A stretch of DNA of 6,953 bases from Candidatus Gastranaerophilales bacterium (GCA_944326625.1 CALVER010000074.1:1-6953), one strand, 5' to 3'; positions 1-6,797 are shown, numbered from the stretch's first letter. The notes: generated from the sequence alone by a model not told the origin. Numbers and translations: made by a program.

Positions 1-8
1 ATTGTTTT

Positions 9-14
9 TATAAT
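9..14 (+). promoter_or_regulatory. possible -10 box directly before the FHA-like gene
   Basis: A perfect TATAAT lies only 7 bp before the ATG at 22, and no purine-rich ribosome binding site fits between them. If this is a real -10 box, transcription would begin at or next to the start codon and give a leaderless mRNA. The -35 region falls outside the window, and TATAAT is common by chance in AT-rich DNA, so this is tentative. Confidence 0.3.
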
Positions 15-21
15 TTGAATT

Positions 22-321
22 ATGGATATAATAATTTCTTCAAACAACAATGAGCGGGTTTTTTCCGGCAAAAACGTTATTACTATTGGCACCAATGCGG
101 GCTGCAATTTTCACTTGAATTTGGATTATGAGGTTTTGATTACAATTCAGTTTGATTTTTCTATTCAAAATTACATTATTCTGAATACTTTCGGCAATAA
201 AAATGTTTTGTTCAGAAGTGAACCTTTAAGGTGTCTTGAACTTGGAAGCATCAACAGAATTGCCTTTAAAAATTCTAATGAAACCTTAAGTATTAAAGTT
301 TTGCAAAAAATTCCGGCATGA
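22..321 (+). CDS. small FHA-like domain protein (hypothetical)
   Basis: This 99-residue soluble protein has no signal peptide or membrane helix and is built almost wholly of short beta-strand-like stretches. Residues about 15-35 (FSGKNVITIGTNAGCNFHL) resemble the first strands of a forkhead-associated domain, which typically reads ITIGRxxxCDI. The length also suits a single FHA fold. The usual phosphothreonine-binding residues are not evident: the Arg after the first Gly is replaced (IGTN), and no SxxH follows. If it is FHA-related it is therefore degenerate and may not bind phosphopeptides. An in-frame TGA at 16-18 makes the ATG at 22 the first possible start. It is convergent with the outer-membrane channel gene and shares a GCCGGC hairpin with it at the 3' side. 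No function is assigned, and the FHA relation is an inference from pattern only. Confidence 0.6.
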   Translation: MDIIISSNNNERVFSGKNVITIGTNAGCNFHLNLDYEVLITIQFDFSIQNYIILNTFGNKNVLFRSEPLRCLELGSINRIAFKNSNETLSIKVLQKIPA

Positions 322-338
322 CACATAAAAAGTTACTT

Positions 339-363
339 AAAAAAAGCCGGCATTTCTGCCGGC
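339..363 (-). terminator. intrinsic terminator of the outer-membrane channel gene
   Basis: Perfect 6-bp GC stem GCCGGC (346-351 with 358-363) around a 6-nt loop. Read on the minus strand it is followed directly by seven T (complement of the A-run 339-345), a textbook Rho-independent terminator about 40 bp past the channel gene stop. On the plus strand the tail is only AGGTTT, so termination of the convergent FHA-like gene here would be weaker. Confidence 0.82.
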
Positions 364-403
364 AGGTTTCACTTTTAAAGTAAAGAGGTGATGATTTAGA
401 TTT

Positions 404-1801
404 TTATAATTTGCTTCCGACTGCTTTATAAAGACCTATGTAATCTACTAAGCAATCGACTTTATTTTGTGCTACCAGTTTGTCCATTGTTAAAAGGTTT
501 TCTTTAAACTGGATTAAATCAAGTTTTGAAATTGTTCCTTCATTGTATCTGTGGGTATTGTAACCGAAGTCGGCTTTTTCAAGTTTTGCCTGTTTTTCGG
601 TTTCAGTCATTTTTTCGGTATCCATTTTTATGCTTACAAGTGAATCATTTACCTCCTGAATTGCTGTCAGGTTTGTTTTATAATAATTTTGCAAAATCCT
701 TTCATATTCAGCTTTTCTTATTCGGAGGTTTGCAAATCTTGAACCGCCGGTAAAGAACGGATACATAATTGAACCGCCGAGCATTGCAAGCATTCCTTTT
801 GTTGAGAAAATGCTGCCTAAATCATTTGCGTTAAATAATGCAAGTCCGGTTAAGCTAATTGACGGTAAAAATTCTTTTTTTGCAACGCGGACGTCAATTC
901 CTGCTTTTTCTACCATTTTTTCGGCTTTCATATAATCAGGACGTTGAATTATTACATCTGACGATATTTCAGCCGGAATTACTCCTGTAAAATCAAGGTC
1001 ATCAAGGTATGTCCGCTGTAGGGTATCAGCGTTTTCAGGACTTTCGCCAATTAAAACGCATAATTGATGAAGCATTGTTTCACGTTGTTTTTTTAAGTCA
1101 ATAAGATTTGTATTGCCGCTTACGTAAGATTTGTTTGCCCTGACAGTATCAGCTGTTGAGGCAAGTCCTTCGCTGTGGCTCAAAACCATTAAATCGTATA
1201 TTTCTTTTCTGTCTTTTACGATTTCTTCCTGTATTTCAATAATTTTGTCCAGCATGACTATGTTCAAATAAGTTGTGCCGACCGCTGATGCAACTGAAAT
1301 ATAGGCACTTCTTTCATCAAGCTGTGAACCTTCCCATAATTTTTTGGAGGCTTTGGTTTTATCTCTGTTTTTTAAGAACAAATCTATTTCATAGTTTGCA
1401 ATTGCCGGAACCGCATACATTCCTGTTGTGTTGGTGGCGCCGGGCATTTTCAATAAATTCGGCGCAAATCCTGCGGTAACTGTCGGTAATTCGTTCGCGA
1501 ATTGTGCTCTTGTCTGCTGGTAATATTCTTCAACCGCAAGAGTTGCCATTTTTAAATCATAGTTGTTTTCAATTGCTCTTCTTATATAACTGTTTAAATT
1601 TTCATCGTTGAAATTTTTCCACCAGTCCATATTTACATAAGCGTATTTGTAATCGTTGTTAACTTTTTTATTTTTTTTCGCCATGCTTTTGAATTCTTTT
1701 GGGGTTGCAGTTGATTTTTTTACATCTTCAATTGCAAAAATCGGGGCTGCATTCATTATTAATATTCCTGCTATAAGTGTTGCTGCTATTGCCTTTTTCA
1801 A
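404..1801 (-). CDS. TolC/NodT-like outer-membrane efflux channel protein
   Basis: Outer-membrane factor of a tripartite efflux pump, giving the export duct for the EmrA/EmrB-like proteins encoded divergently. The start is set at TTG (1801-1799), preceded by GAGGA with 7-nt spacing. It gives an ideal Sec signal peptide: MKKAIAATLIAGILIM, then a cut near NAAPIFA. The in-frame ATG at 1834 would add 11 charged residues before the signal and lacks a good ribosome binding site. From the TTG the protein has 465 residues. Family marks are WWKNF near residue 60, a helical first OEP repeat (about 70-250), RPDYMKAEKMV near 287 and AKKEFLPSISLTG near 307. These are followed by YPFFTGG and an EVNDSL helix, and the end is LYKAVG. 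This is the NodT/CmeC type, but the lipobox cysteine usual there is absent, so it is probably not a lipoprotein. Family assignment is sure; the partner pump is inferred from context. Confidence 0.93.
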   Translation of the reverse strand: MKKAIAATLIAGILIMNAAPIFAIEDVKKSTATPKEFKSMAKKNKKVNNDYKYAYVNMDWWKNFNDENLNSYIRRAIENNYDLKMATLAVEEYYQQTRAQFANELPTVTAGFAPNLLKMPGATNTTGMYAVPAIANYEIDLFLKNRDKTKASKKLWEGSQLDERSAYISVASAVGTTYLNIVMLDKIIEIQEEIVKDRKEIYDLMVLSHSEGLASTADTVRANKSYVSGNTNLIDLKKQRETMLHQLCVLIGESPENADTLQRTYLDDLDFTGVIPAEISSDVIIQRPDYMKAEKMVEKAGIDVRVAKKEFLPSISLTGLALFNANDLGSIFSTKGMLAMLGGSIMYPFFTGGSRFANLRIRKAEYERILQNYYKTNLTAIQEVNDSLVSIKMDTEKMTETEKQAKLEKADFGYNTHRYNEGTISKLDLIQFKENLLTMDKLVAQNKVDCLVDYIGLYKAVGSKL

Positions 1802-1804
1802 TTT

Positions 1805-1813
1805 CTCTTCCTC
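1805..1813 (-). promoter_or_regulatory. ribosome binding site fixing the TTG start of the channel gene
   Basis: Minus-strand GAGGAAGAG at 1813-1805. Its GAGGA core ends 7 nt before the TTG at 1801. This favours the TTG over the in-frame ATG at 1834, which is preceded only by an A/T-rich stretch. Confidence 0.7.
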
Positions 1814-1834
1814 ATATAAAATTTTTACTTGCAT

Positions 1835-1911
1835 TTTTTATAATGATATGTTAGCATAATATTGTTGTAAATGCAACATATTTTTTTTACAACATAATGT
1901 TAAGATTTGAA
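1835..1911. promoter_or_regulatory. divergent promoter and probable MarR operator region
   Basis: AT-rich gap between the outward-reading channel gene and the marR-type gene, dense in TGTTG/CAACA half-sites. (1) 1863-1878 is an imperfect palindrome TGTTG-N6-CAACA with 6 of 8 pairs matching. (2) TGTTGTAAA at 1863-1871 and TTTACAACA at 1886-1894 form a 9-bp inverted repeat. (3) 1891-1901, AACATAATGTT, is a perfect 11-bp palindrome. Minus-strand -10 candidates are TATTAT (1861-1856), TATCAT (1848-1843, 16 bp from a weak TTACAA -35) and TATAAA (1842-1837). CATAAT (1893-1898) is the plus-strand -10 candidate, with no convincing -35. MarR dimers typically bind such palindromes over their own promoters, so coordinated repression of both sides is the natural inference. 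Confidence 0.6.
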
Positions 1912-1922
1912 AAGGAAGTTGA

Positions 1923-2387
1923 ATGTACAAAAAACTCAAACATTATACCGATACTTTGAATTATGAACTTGAAAAAACCGCAAAAGTCATGAAAATTCTC
2001 GGTATGCAGGTTATGGAAAAACTTAATATAAGTTTGTTATTGGATGAATATGTTGCGCTTGATATAATATCTTGTCATCAGGGAATTTGTCAGAGAGATC
2101 TTGCAAAACTTATTATAAAAGACAGGGCAAATACAGGCAGAATTTTAAATTCCCTTGAAGAAAAGGGCTTAATTACCCGTTTTGTTGATACGAAAAATAA
2201 CAGACTTGTCAGAAAAATGGCAATAACTGAATCAGGTTATAAAATGTTAAAAAATATTAACAAAAAAATAGAAAGTTATATATCAGAAACCAAAAAAGTT
2301 GTTTCTGAAGAAGAACTTGACGGATTGTATAATTCGTTAAAAAAAGTTAGAGAAAGATTTGAAGAGCTGATAGAATTGAAAATATAA
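1923..2387 (+). CDS. MarR-family winged-helix transcriptional regulator
   Basis: This 154-residue protein is close to the usual MarR length of 140-160. It has N-terminal dimerisation helices (1-45), a helix-turn-helix at about 57-83 (RDLAKLIIKDRANTGRILNS, then LEEKGLI) and a beta-wing at about 87-103 with the typical D89...R94 and ITESG pattern. A C-terminal helix pair (110-150) completes the dimer. AAGGA lies 6 nt before the ATG. It is first in the plus-strand cluster, 9 bp before the adaptor gene and divergent from the channel gene. This is the classical position of a local repressor relieved by a pump substrate (as in E. coli mprA/emrR-emrAB). Two cysteines, C51 and C56, sit just before the first HTH helix and could make it redox-responsive, but nothing in the sequence proves that. 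The family call is very secure; ligand and target sites are inferred. Confidence 0.93.
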   Translation: MYKKLKHYTDTLNYELEKTAKVMKILGMQVMEKLNISLLLDEYVALDIISCHQGICQRDLAKLIIKDRANTGRILNSLEEKGLITRFVDTKNNRLVRKMAITESGYKMLKNINKKIESYISETKKVVSEEELDGLYNSLKKVRERFEELIELKI

Positions 2388-2396
2388 GAGGTCAAA

Positions 2397-3398
2397 ATGG
2401 AAGAAAAGGAAATTCAAACAGAGGAAAAACAAGAACAACCAAAAGAAAATAAAATGTTTAAAAAGCCGGTTATAATTGCGATTGCAATAGTCGGTCTGGC
2501 ATTACTGGCATATTTTATAGTAGATGTATTAACATATCAATCAACCGACGATGCCTATGTTGAAACAACAACCGTATCTGTCGCGCCAAAGGTTAGCGGT
2601 CAGATTGTTGAAGTTTTAATAAAAGATAACCAGAGAGTCAATGAAGGCGACCTGGTTGCAAGAATTGATGATACGGATTATAAAATTAAAGTTGATCAGA
2701 TGACGGCTCAGTATGAAAGAGCGTTATTAAACCAGCAGAATGCAAAAGCAAATCTTAATGCGGCAAATACAAATATTGAAGTTGCAAAAAAAGATTTGGA
2801 AAGATATAAAAATTTGTATGAAGCAGGTGCGGTTTCAAAACAGACACTTGATGCTGCACAGGCAAAATATGACAGTTCAAGAGCTCAACAGGTAACGGCA
2901 GAGCAGTCAATATTTTCCGATAATGACAGCAAAGTTGCCGACGCTGATTTGAAAGTTTTGAAAGCTCAAAAAGATCAGGCAGAAGTTAACCTTTCATATA
3001 CAAACATTTATGCTCCGCAGTCAGGAACGGTTGCATCAAGAAGGGTTGAAAAAGGTATGTATGTTCAAGTCGGAACGCCTTTATTCACAATCGTGCCTGA
3101 TAACATCTGGGTTGTTGCAAATTATAAAGAAAATCAGCTTCGCCATATGAAACCGGGTCAGCCTGTTGATATCAAGGTAGATACCTATCCGAATAAAGTA
3201 TTTAAAGGGAAAGTTGACAGTATTCAGAGAAGTTCGGGCGCAAAAGCAAGTTTATTCCCGCCTGAAAACGCCGTAGGTTCATTCGTTAAGATTGTTCAAA
3301 GGGTGCCTGTAAAAATTATATTTACGGAAGAAATTGACCCTGAACAGTACAACGTAGTTCCCGGAATGTCAGTTGTTCCCAAGGTAAAAATAAGATAA
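2397..3398 (+). CDS. emrA: EmrA-like periplasmic adaptor (HlyD/membrane fusion protein family)
   Basis: Inner-membrane-anchored adaptor linking an EmrB-type pump to the outer-membrane channel. An acidic/lysine-rich cytoplasmic tail (1-22) is followed by one membrane helix (24-44). Next is the EmrA signature TDDAYV (50-55) with SVAPKVSGQI, which starts the first half of the biotinyl-lipoyl-like domain (about 53-94). A long alpha-helical, coiled-coil-prone hairpin runs from about 96 to 200. The second lipoyl half follows (APQSGTVASRRVEKG, 206-220, to TIV near 233), then the beta-barrel domain. SLFPPENAVGSFVKIVQRVP (285-304) is a hallmark of EmrA-type rather than AcrA-type adaptors. At 333 residues it is slightly shorter than E. 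coli EmrA (390). An AAGAGG ribosome binding site 5 nt before the ATG and a 9-bp gap to the regulator gene imply co-transcription. High confidence in family and role. Confidence 0.95.
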   Translation: MEEKEIQTEEKQEQPKENKMFKKPVIIAIAIVGLALLAYFIVDVLTYQSTDDAYVETTTVSVAPKVSGQIVEVLIKDNQRVNEGDLVARIDDTDYKIKVDQMTAQYERALLNQQNAKANLNAANTNIEVAKKDLERYKNLYEAGAVSKQTLDAAQAKYDSSRAQQVTAEQSIFSDNDSKVADADLKVLKAQKDQAEVNLSYTNIYAPQSGTVASRRVEKGMYVQVGTPLFTIVPDNIWVVANYKENQLRHMKPGQPVDIKVDTYPNKVFKGKVDSIQRSSGAKASLFPPENAVGSFVKIVQRVPVKIIFTEEIDPEQYNVVPGMSVVPKVKIR

Positions 3399-3408
3399 GA
3401 GAGTTTAC

Positions 3409-3429
3409 AAAGCCGGCATTGCCGGCTTT
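3409..3429 (+). terminator. hairpin between adaptor and first pump gene: weak terminator or attenuator
   Basis: AAAGCCGGC (3409-3417) pairs with GCCGGCTTT (3421-3429) around a 3-nt loop ATT, a 9-bp perfect stem. It ends in four T at 3427-3430, three of them within the stem, before AAGGGGAG, the ribosome binding site of the next gene. The short T tail suggests partial termination, which would lower pump mRNA relative to regulator and adaptor. It could instead be an RNA-stability element. The same GCCGGC core forms the terminator at 346-363. Confidence 0.55.
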
Positions 3430-3441
3430 TAAGGGGAGAAA

Positions 3442-5025
3442 ATGTCCGAAGCAGTCACTCAAGATACTGAATGGAAACCATCGCGAAGCCCGTGGTTTAT
3501 AATAATGCCGGTTATTCTTGCAACATTTATGTATGCACTGGATGAAACCGTTGCAAACGTTGCCCTGCCGCATATTGCAGGAAGTTATTCCGTCAGCAAT
3601 CAGGAATCTATCTGGGTTTTGACAAGTTACCTGATGGCAAGCAGTATTGTTATTCCTATGGTAGATTTTTTCTGTAAATTTTTAGGAAGAAAAAATTTCT
3701 TTATGATAGGAGTGTTTATTTTTACACTTGCGTCATTTTTGTGCGGGGTTTCAAATTCAATTGGAATGATAGTAATAGCCCGTGCATTGCAGGGGATTGG
3801 CGGCGGATGTTTAATGCCTATGGCGCAGGCAATTACAATGGAGAGTTTTACGGGTGAGGCGAGAAACAAAGCTATGTCCGTATTCGGTTTGGTTGTAGTT
3901 GTGGCGCCGATTTTGGGACCTGTTATGGGCGGATGGATTACGGAAAACTGGTCTTGGCCGTATATCTTTTTTATAAACGTGCCATTTGGTTTTTTGTGTA
4001 TTGCGTTGGCAAAAAAATATCTTGAGGATCCTCCGTATGCCAGACGTCAAAAAAATACACATCTTGATAAGTTCGGGTTTTTGTGGCTTTGTGTATGGCT
4101 GATACCATTGCAGATTGTGTTTGATAAAGGTAATGACGCGGATTGGTTTAATGCGCCGTGGGTCTGCTGGTTCTCGGCTGTTGCGTTAATCGGTGCGGTT
4201 TTATTCTTTGTTTCACAGGTTAAAGGCAAAAAGCCTATGATAAAACTTGATGTGCTTCGTGACGGAAATTATCTTTGCGGAACAATAATGCTTATTTTGT
4301 TGAACGCGGTTTTACTGGCATCACTTGCAATATTACCGCAGATGCTTCAAAATATGCTCGGGTATGACGCATTTACAAGCGGCGTTGCCGTTATGCCGAG
4401 AGGTGTCGGCGCATTAACTGCATTGATTATTTTCGGATGTCTGGGCGGAAAATTTACGTATAGAACTTACGGGCTTGTCGGTCTTTTTTGTTTAGGTGTC
4501 GGCGGCTGGATGCTCGGCGGATTAAACCTTCAAATAAGCATGTTGAATATTGTTATCCCGAATATTGTATTCGGATTCGGGCTGGTATTCACTATGATGC
4601 CGATTACGACGTTATCCTGTATTACGTTAAGAAATGAACAGATGACAAATGCGTCAGGGCTTCAAAATTTGTTAAAAACAATCGGCGGTGCAATCGGTAC
4701 ATCGCTTGTTGCAACTATGATTTCAAGATTTTCACAAGTTCATCATAACGGTCTTGTAAAATCGTTAATAGATACAAATTCTGTTTTTATCGAAAGATTA
4801 AACAGTTATGCGGGGTCGTTCATTTCTATGGCAGGTGACAGTATGAATGCAACATATATGGCAGGCAAAATGCTTTATAATCAGCTGATTCAGCAGTCAA
4901 CTCTTTGTGCTTATATGACAACATTTAAAATCTTTGCTATTGCATGTTTTATTTTAATTCCGTTTATGTTTATATTAAAAAGTGAAAAACATGCAGCCGT
5001 GAAGGTAGAAAATAATGTCGACTGA
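3442..5025 (+). CDS. emrB: EmrB-like DHA2-family MFS drug:H+ antiporter, copy 1
   Basis: Inner-membrane transporter of the 14-helix DHA2 (EmrB/QacA) family, expected to exchange protons for lipophilic drugs and hand them to the EmrA-like adaptor. Its 527 residues match the family (E. coli EmrB, 512). Visible motifs are LDETVANVALP in helix 1 (33-43), GRKN after helix 2 (82-85) and ARALQGIGGG in helix 4 (113-122). Antiporter motif C, GLVVVVAPILGPVMGGW, is at 149-165. A long extracytoplasmic loop (about 431-485, ending QLIQQSTL) lies between the last two helices, as in EmrB. AAGGGG sits 5 nt before the ATG, right after the 3409-3429 hairpin. The stop overlaps the start of a second, colinear paralogue by 11 bp, pointing to coupled translation. 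E35, next to the conserved D34 of helix 1, is Gly in the paralogue. The actual substrates cannot be read from sequence. Confidence 0.95.
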   Translation: MSEAVTQDTEWKPSRSPWFIIMPVILATFMYALDETVANVALPHIAGSYSVSNQESIWVLTSYLMASSIVIPMVDFFCKFLGRKNFFMIGVFIFTLASFLCGVSNSIGMIVIARALQGIGGGCLMPMAQAITMESFTGEARNKAMSVFGLVVVVAPILGPVMGGWITENWSWPYIFFINVPFGFLCIALAKKYLEDPPYARRQKNTHLDKFGFLWLCVWLIPLQIVFDKGNDADWFNAPWVCWFSAVALIGAVLFFVSQVKGKKPMIKLDVLRDGNYLCGTIMLILLNAVLLASLAILPQMLQNMLGYDAFTSGVAVMPRGVGALTALIIFGCLGGKFTYRTYGLVGLFCLGVGGWMLGGLNLQISMLNIVIPNIVFGFGLVFTMMPITTLSCITLRNEQMTNASGLQNLLKTIGGAIGTSLVATMISRFSQVHHNGLVKSLIDTNSVFIERLNSYAGSFISMAGDSMNATYMAGKMLYNQLIQQSTLCAYMTTFKIFAIACFILIPFMFILKSEKHAAVKVENNVD

Positions 5026-6586
5026 TGCAATAGAAGAAGAAAATCAATATTATCCCAAAAACCCGTGGCTTACGGCATCGGCTGTATTGCTTGCGGTATT
5101 TATATTTGTTCTGGACGGAACAATTGCAAACGTAGCATTACCGCATATGGCTGGAAGTTTTTCAGTTACGCGTGACGAATCCATCTGGATTTTAACAAGT
5201 TATTTGATTGCAAGCGGTATTGTAATTCCTGCGGTTGATTGGTTCAGCAAGGTTTTCGGGCGGAAGAACTTTTTTATAATAAGTATTTTGTTATTTACTG
5301 TAGCGTCATTGTTGTGCGGACTTGCGAATTCATTATTGACAATGGTTCTGGCAAGAGTTTTGCAAGGGTTTGGCGGCGGCGGTATTGTACCGATTTCGCA
5401 GGCGATAATGCTTGAAAGTTTTCCGAAAAGAGAACGTCCGAAAGCAATGGCGGTTTTCGGCATGGGAATAATTATCGCGCCGATTATAGGACCTGTATTG
5501 GGCGGATGGATTACCGATAACTGGACGTGGCCGTGGATTTATTTTATAAATGTGCCTTTTGGTTGTATTGCAGCACTAATGTGTAAAAAAATTCTTGTCG
5601 ACCCTCCGTATGCCAAGCGTCAAAAAGGTGTAAAAATTGATGCTCTCGGTTTTTTCCTTCTGGTTGTTTGGATTACTTGTTTGCAGATAGTTTTGGACAA
5701 AGGTAATAACGCGGACTGGTTTAATGCAACGTGGGTGTGCTGGATGTTTACGGTTTCATGCGTTGCGGGAATTTCGTTTTTTATATCTCAGATTTACCGC
5801 AAAGATACACTTATTGATTTGAGTGTGTTTAAGGATATGAATTTTCTTGCAGGAACTGCAATGCAGGTTGTAATTCAAGCGGTTTTGTATGCGTCTATTG
5901 CGATTTTGCCTCAATTTTTGCAAAGTATGATGGGTTATACTGCATTTTTAAGCGGATATTCCATGATGCCGAGGGGTTTGGGAAGTTTACTATCCATGGT
6001 AATTGTCGCAAATATTTCCAACAAAATTAGTAACCGGTTAATGGTTGTAATCGGGTTATCTTTGATTGGTACCGGCGGTCTTGTTTTGGGATTTTTGAAT
6101 TTACAGATTGCAAGCATAAATATTATGATACCTAACTTTTTAATGGGTATGGGTATGGGGTTGGCAATGATTCCGATTATAAACCTGTCTGTTGATACAT
6201 TGAGAAATGATCAGATGACAAATGCATCCGGTATTCAAAATTTGTTAAAAACAATCGGCGGTGCAATCGGTACATCGCTTGTTGCAACCATGCTTTCAAG
6301 ATTTGCGCAAATGCATCAGTATATGATGGTCGGGAAATTATCCGAATTAAACGGTGTTTATATGGAAAGACTTCAAAGTACCGCAGCAGCTTTATCTCAA
6401 TATACTGAGCTTTCCGTTGCAAATTATATGGCACAGACAACTTTGTATAAACAATTGATTCAGCAGTCAACACTTTGGGCATTTATTGATTCTTTCAGAA
6501 TTTTCGGGCTCTTATGCTTTATAATTATTCCTCTGTTGTTGTTTATTAAATCAAATAAATCTTTATACGACAGAAATAATAAGTAA
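5015..6586 (+). CDS. emrB: EmrB-like DHA2-family MFS drug:H+ antiporter, copy 2
   Basis: Second 14-helix DHA2 transporter, 523 residues, directly after and overlapping copy 1. Motifs sit at the same residue numbers as in copy 1: LDGTIANVALP (33-43), GRKN (82-85), ARVLQGFGGG (113-122) and GMGIIIAPIIGPVLGGW (149-165). In residues 33-85, 38 of 53 positions are identical. No net insertion or deletion separates the copies through residue 425. Nucleotides 6234-6288 match copy 1 exactly. The ATG at 5015 is preceded by GAAGG and lies inside the end of copy 1, so its translation is probably coupled. The main difference seen in a functional motif is G35 in place of E35 beside D34 in helix 1. As it is the last gene of the cluster, it may extend the substrate range, form mixed pumps, or be a dosage duplicate; these roles are inference. 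No clear terminator follows the stop codon. Confidence 0.95.
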   Translation: MSTDAIEEENQYYPKNPWLTASAVLLAVFIFVLDGTIANVALPHMAGSFSVTRDESIWILTSYLIASGIVIPAVDWFSKVFGRKNFFIISILLFTVASLLCGLANSLLTMVLARVLQGFGGGGIVPISQAIMLESFPKRERPKAMAVFGMGIIIAPIIGPVLGGWITDNWTWPWIYFINVPFGCIAALMCKKILVDPPYAKRQKGVKIDALGFFLLVVWITCLQIVLDKGNNADWFNATWVCWMFTVSCVAGISFFISQIYRKDTLIDLSVFKDMNFLAGTAMQVVIQAVLYASIAILPQFLQSMMGYTAFLSGYSMMPRGLGSLLSMVIVANISNKISNRLMVVIGLSLIGTGGLVLGFLNLQIASINIMIPNFLMGMGMGLAMIPIINLSVDTLRNDQMTNASGIQNLLKTIGGAIGTSLVATMLSRFAQMHQYMMVGKLSELNGVYMERLQSTAAALSQYTELSVANYMAQTTLYKQLIQQSTLWAFIDSFRIFGLLCFIIIPLLLFIKSNKSLYDRNNK

Positions 6587-6596
6587 AAGATATTTA

Positions 6597-6625
6597 TTGC
6601 CAAAATAAAAATAATTTGATATAAT
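6597..6625 (+). promoter_or_regulatory. strong sigma70-type promoter
   Basis: TTGCCA (6597-6602, 5 of 6 to the -35 consensus), a 17-bp spacer and a perfect TATAAT (6620-6625). It begins 11 bp after the stop of the second transporter gene. A start near 6632 would give a leader of about 20 nt before the ATG at 6654. It is the best promoter match in the window and implies that a separately expressed gene begins here. Confidence 0.75.
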
Positions 6626-6637
6626 AAAAACATAAAA

Positions 6638-6645
6638 AGAAGGAG
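6638..6645 (+). promoter_or_regulatory. strong ribosome binding site
   Basis: AGAAGGAG with AAGGAG ending 8 nt before the ATG at 6654. Together with the promoter just upstream it marks a real translation start, although the frame closes after 15 codons. Confidence 0.7.
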
Positions 6646-6744
6646 AAAAGCTTATGGAAAATGAAAGAATTTTGCAAAACGGGGGGGGGCGTCTCTCCTA
6701 GCTAGATTTAACAAGGGTTTTGGCGGTATTGTTTGGAAAAAGTT

Positions 6745-6776
6745 ACTAAGATACTATGGCACTAAGGCACTAAGAA
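6745..6776 (+). repeat. four tandem 8-bp units, consensus ACTAAGGC
   Basis: Consecutive units ACTAAGAT, ACTATGGC, ACTAAGGC and ACTAAGAA. The unit length is not a multiple of three, so copy-number change would shift any reading frame through it. Confidence 0.75.
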
Positions 6777-6797
6777 GGAAGATTTGTAACAGGAATG

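Noticed and set aside
380..400. GAGGTG followed by ATG as a translation start
   Set aside because: The frame is ATG ATT TAG, only two codons, so it is a chance match.
526..1859. Plus-strand open frames opposite the outer-membrane channel gene
   Set aside because: They are antisense to a gene with clear signal peptide and OEP motifs, and their composition is unlike real proteins of the window.
3322..4229. Minus-strand open frames opposite the adaptor and first pump gene
   Set aside because: They lie antisense to clear, motif-rich coding sequence, have no ribosome binding sites or family features, and are rich in residues expected from antisense reading.
5200..6482. Minus-strand open frames opposite the second pump gene
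   Set aside because: Same reasoning: they are shadows of a well-supported DHA2 transporter gene. Parallel shadows opposite copy 1 merely reflect the paralogy.
6587..6650. Intrinsic terminator after the second pump gene
   Set aside because: No GC stem or T-run is found in this A-rich stretch; transcription may run into the next unit or end elsewhere.
6745..6776. CRISPR-like repeats
   Set aside because: The units are 8 bp and directly adjacent, with no unique spacers and no cas genes nearby.
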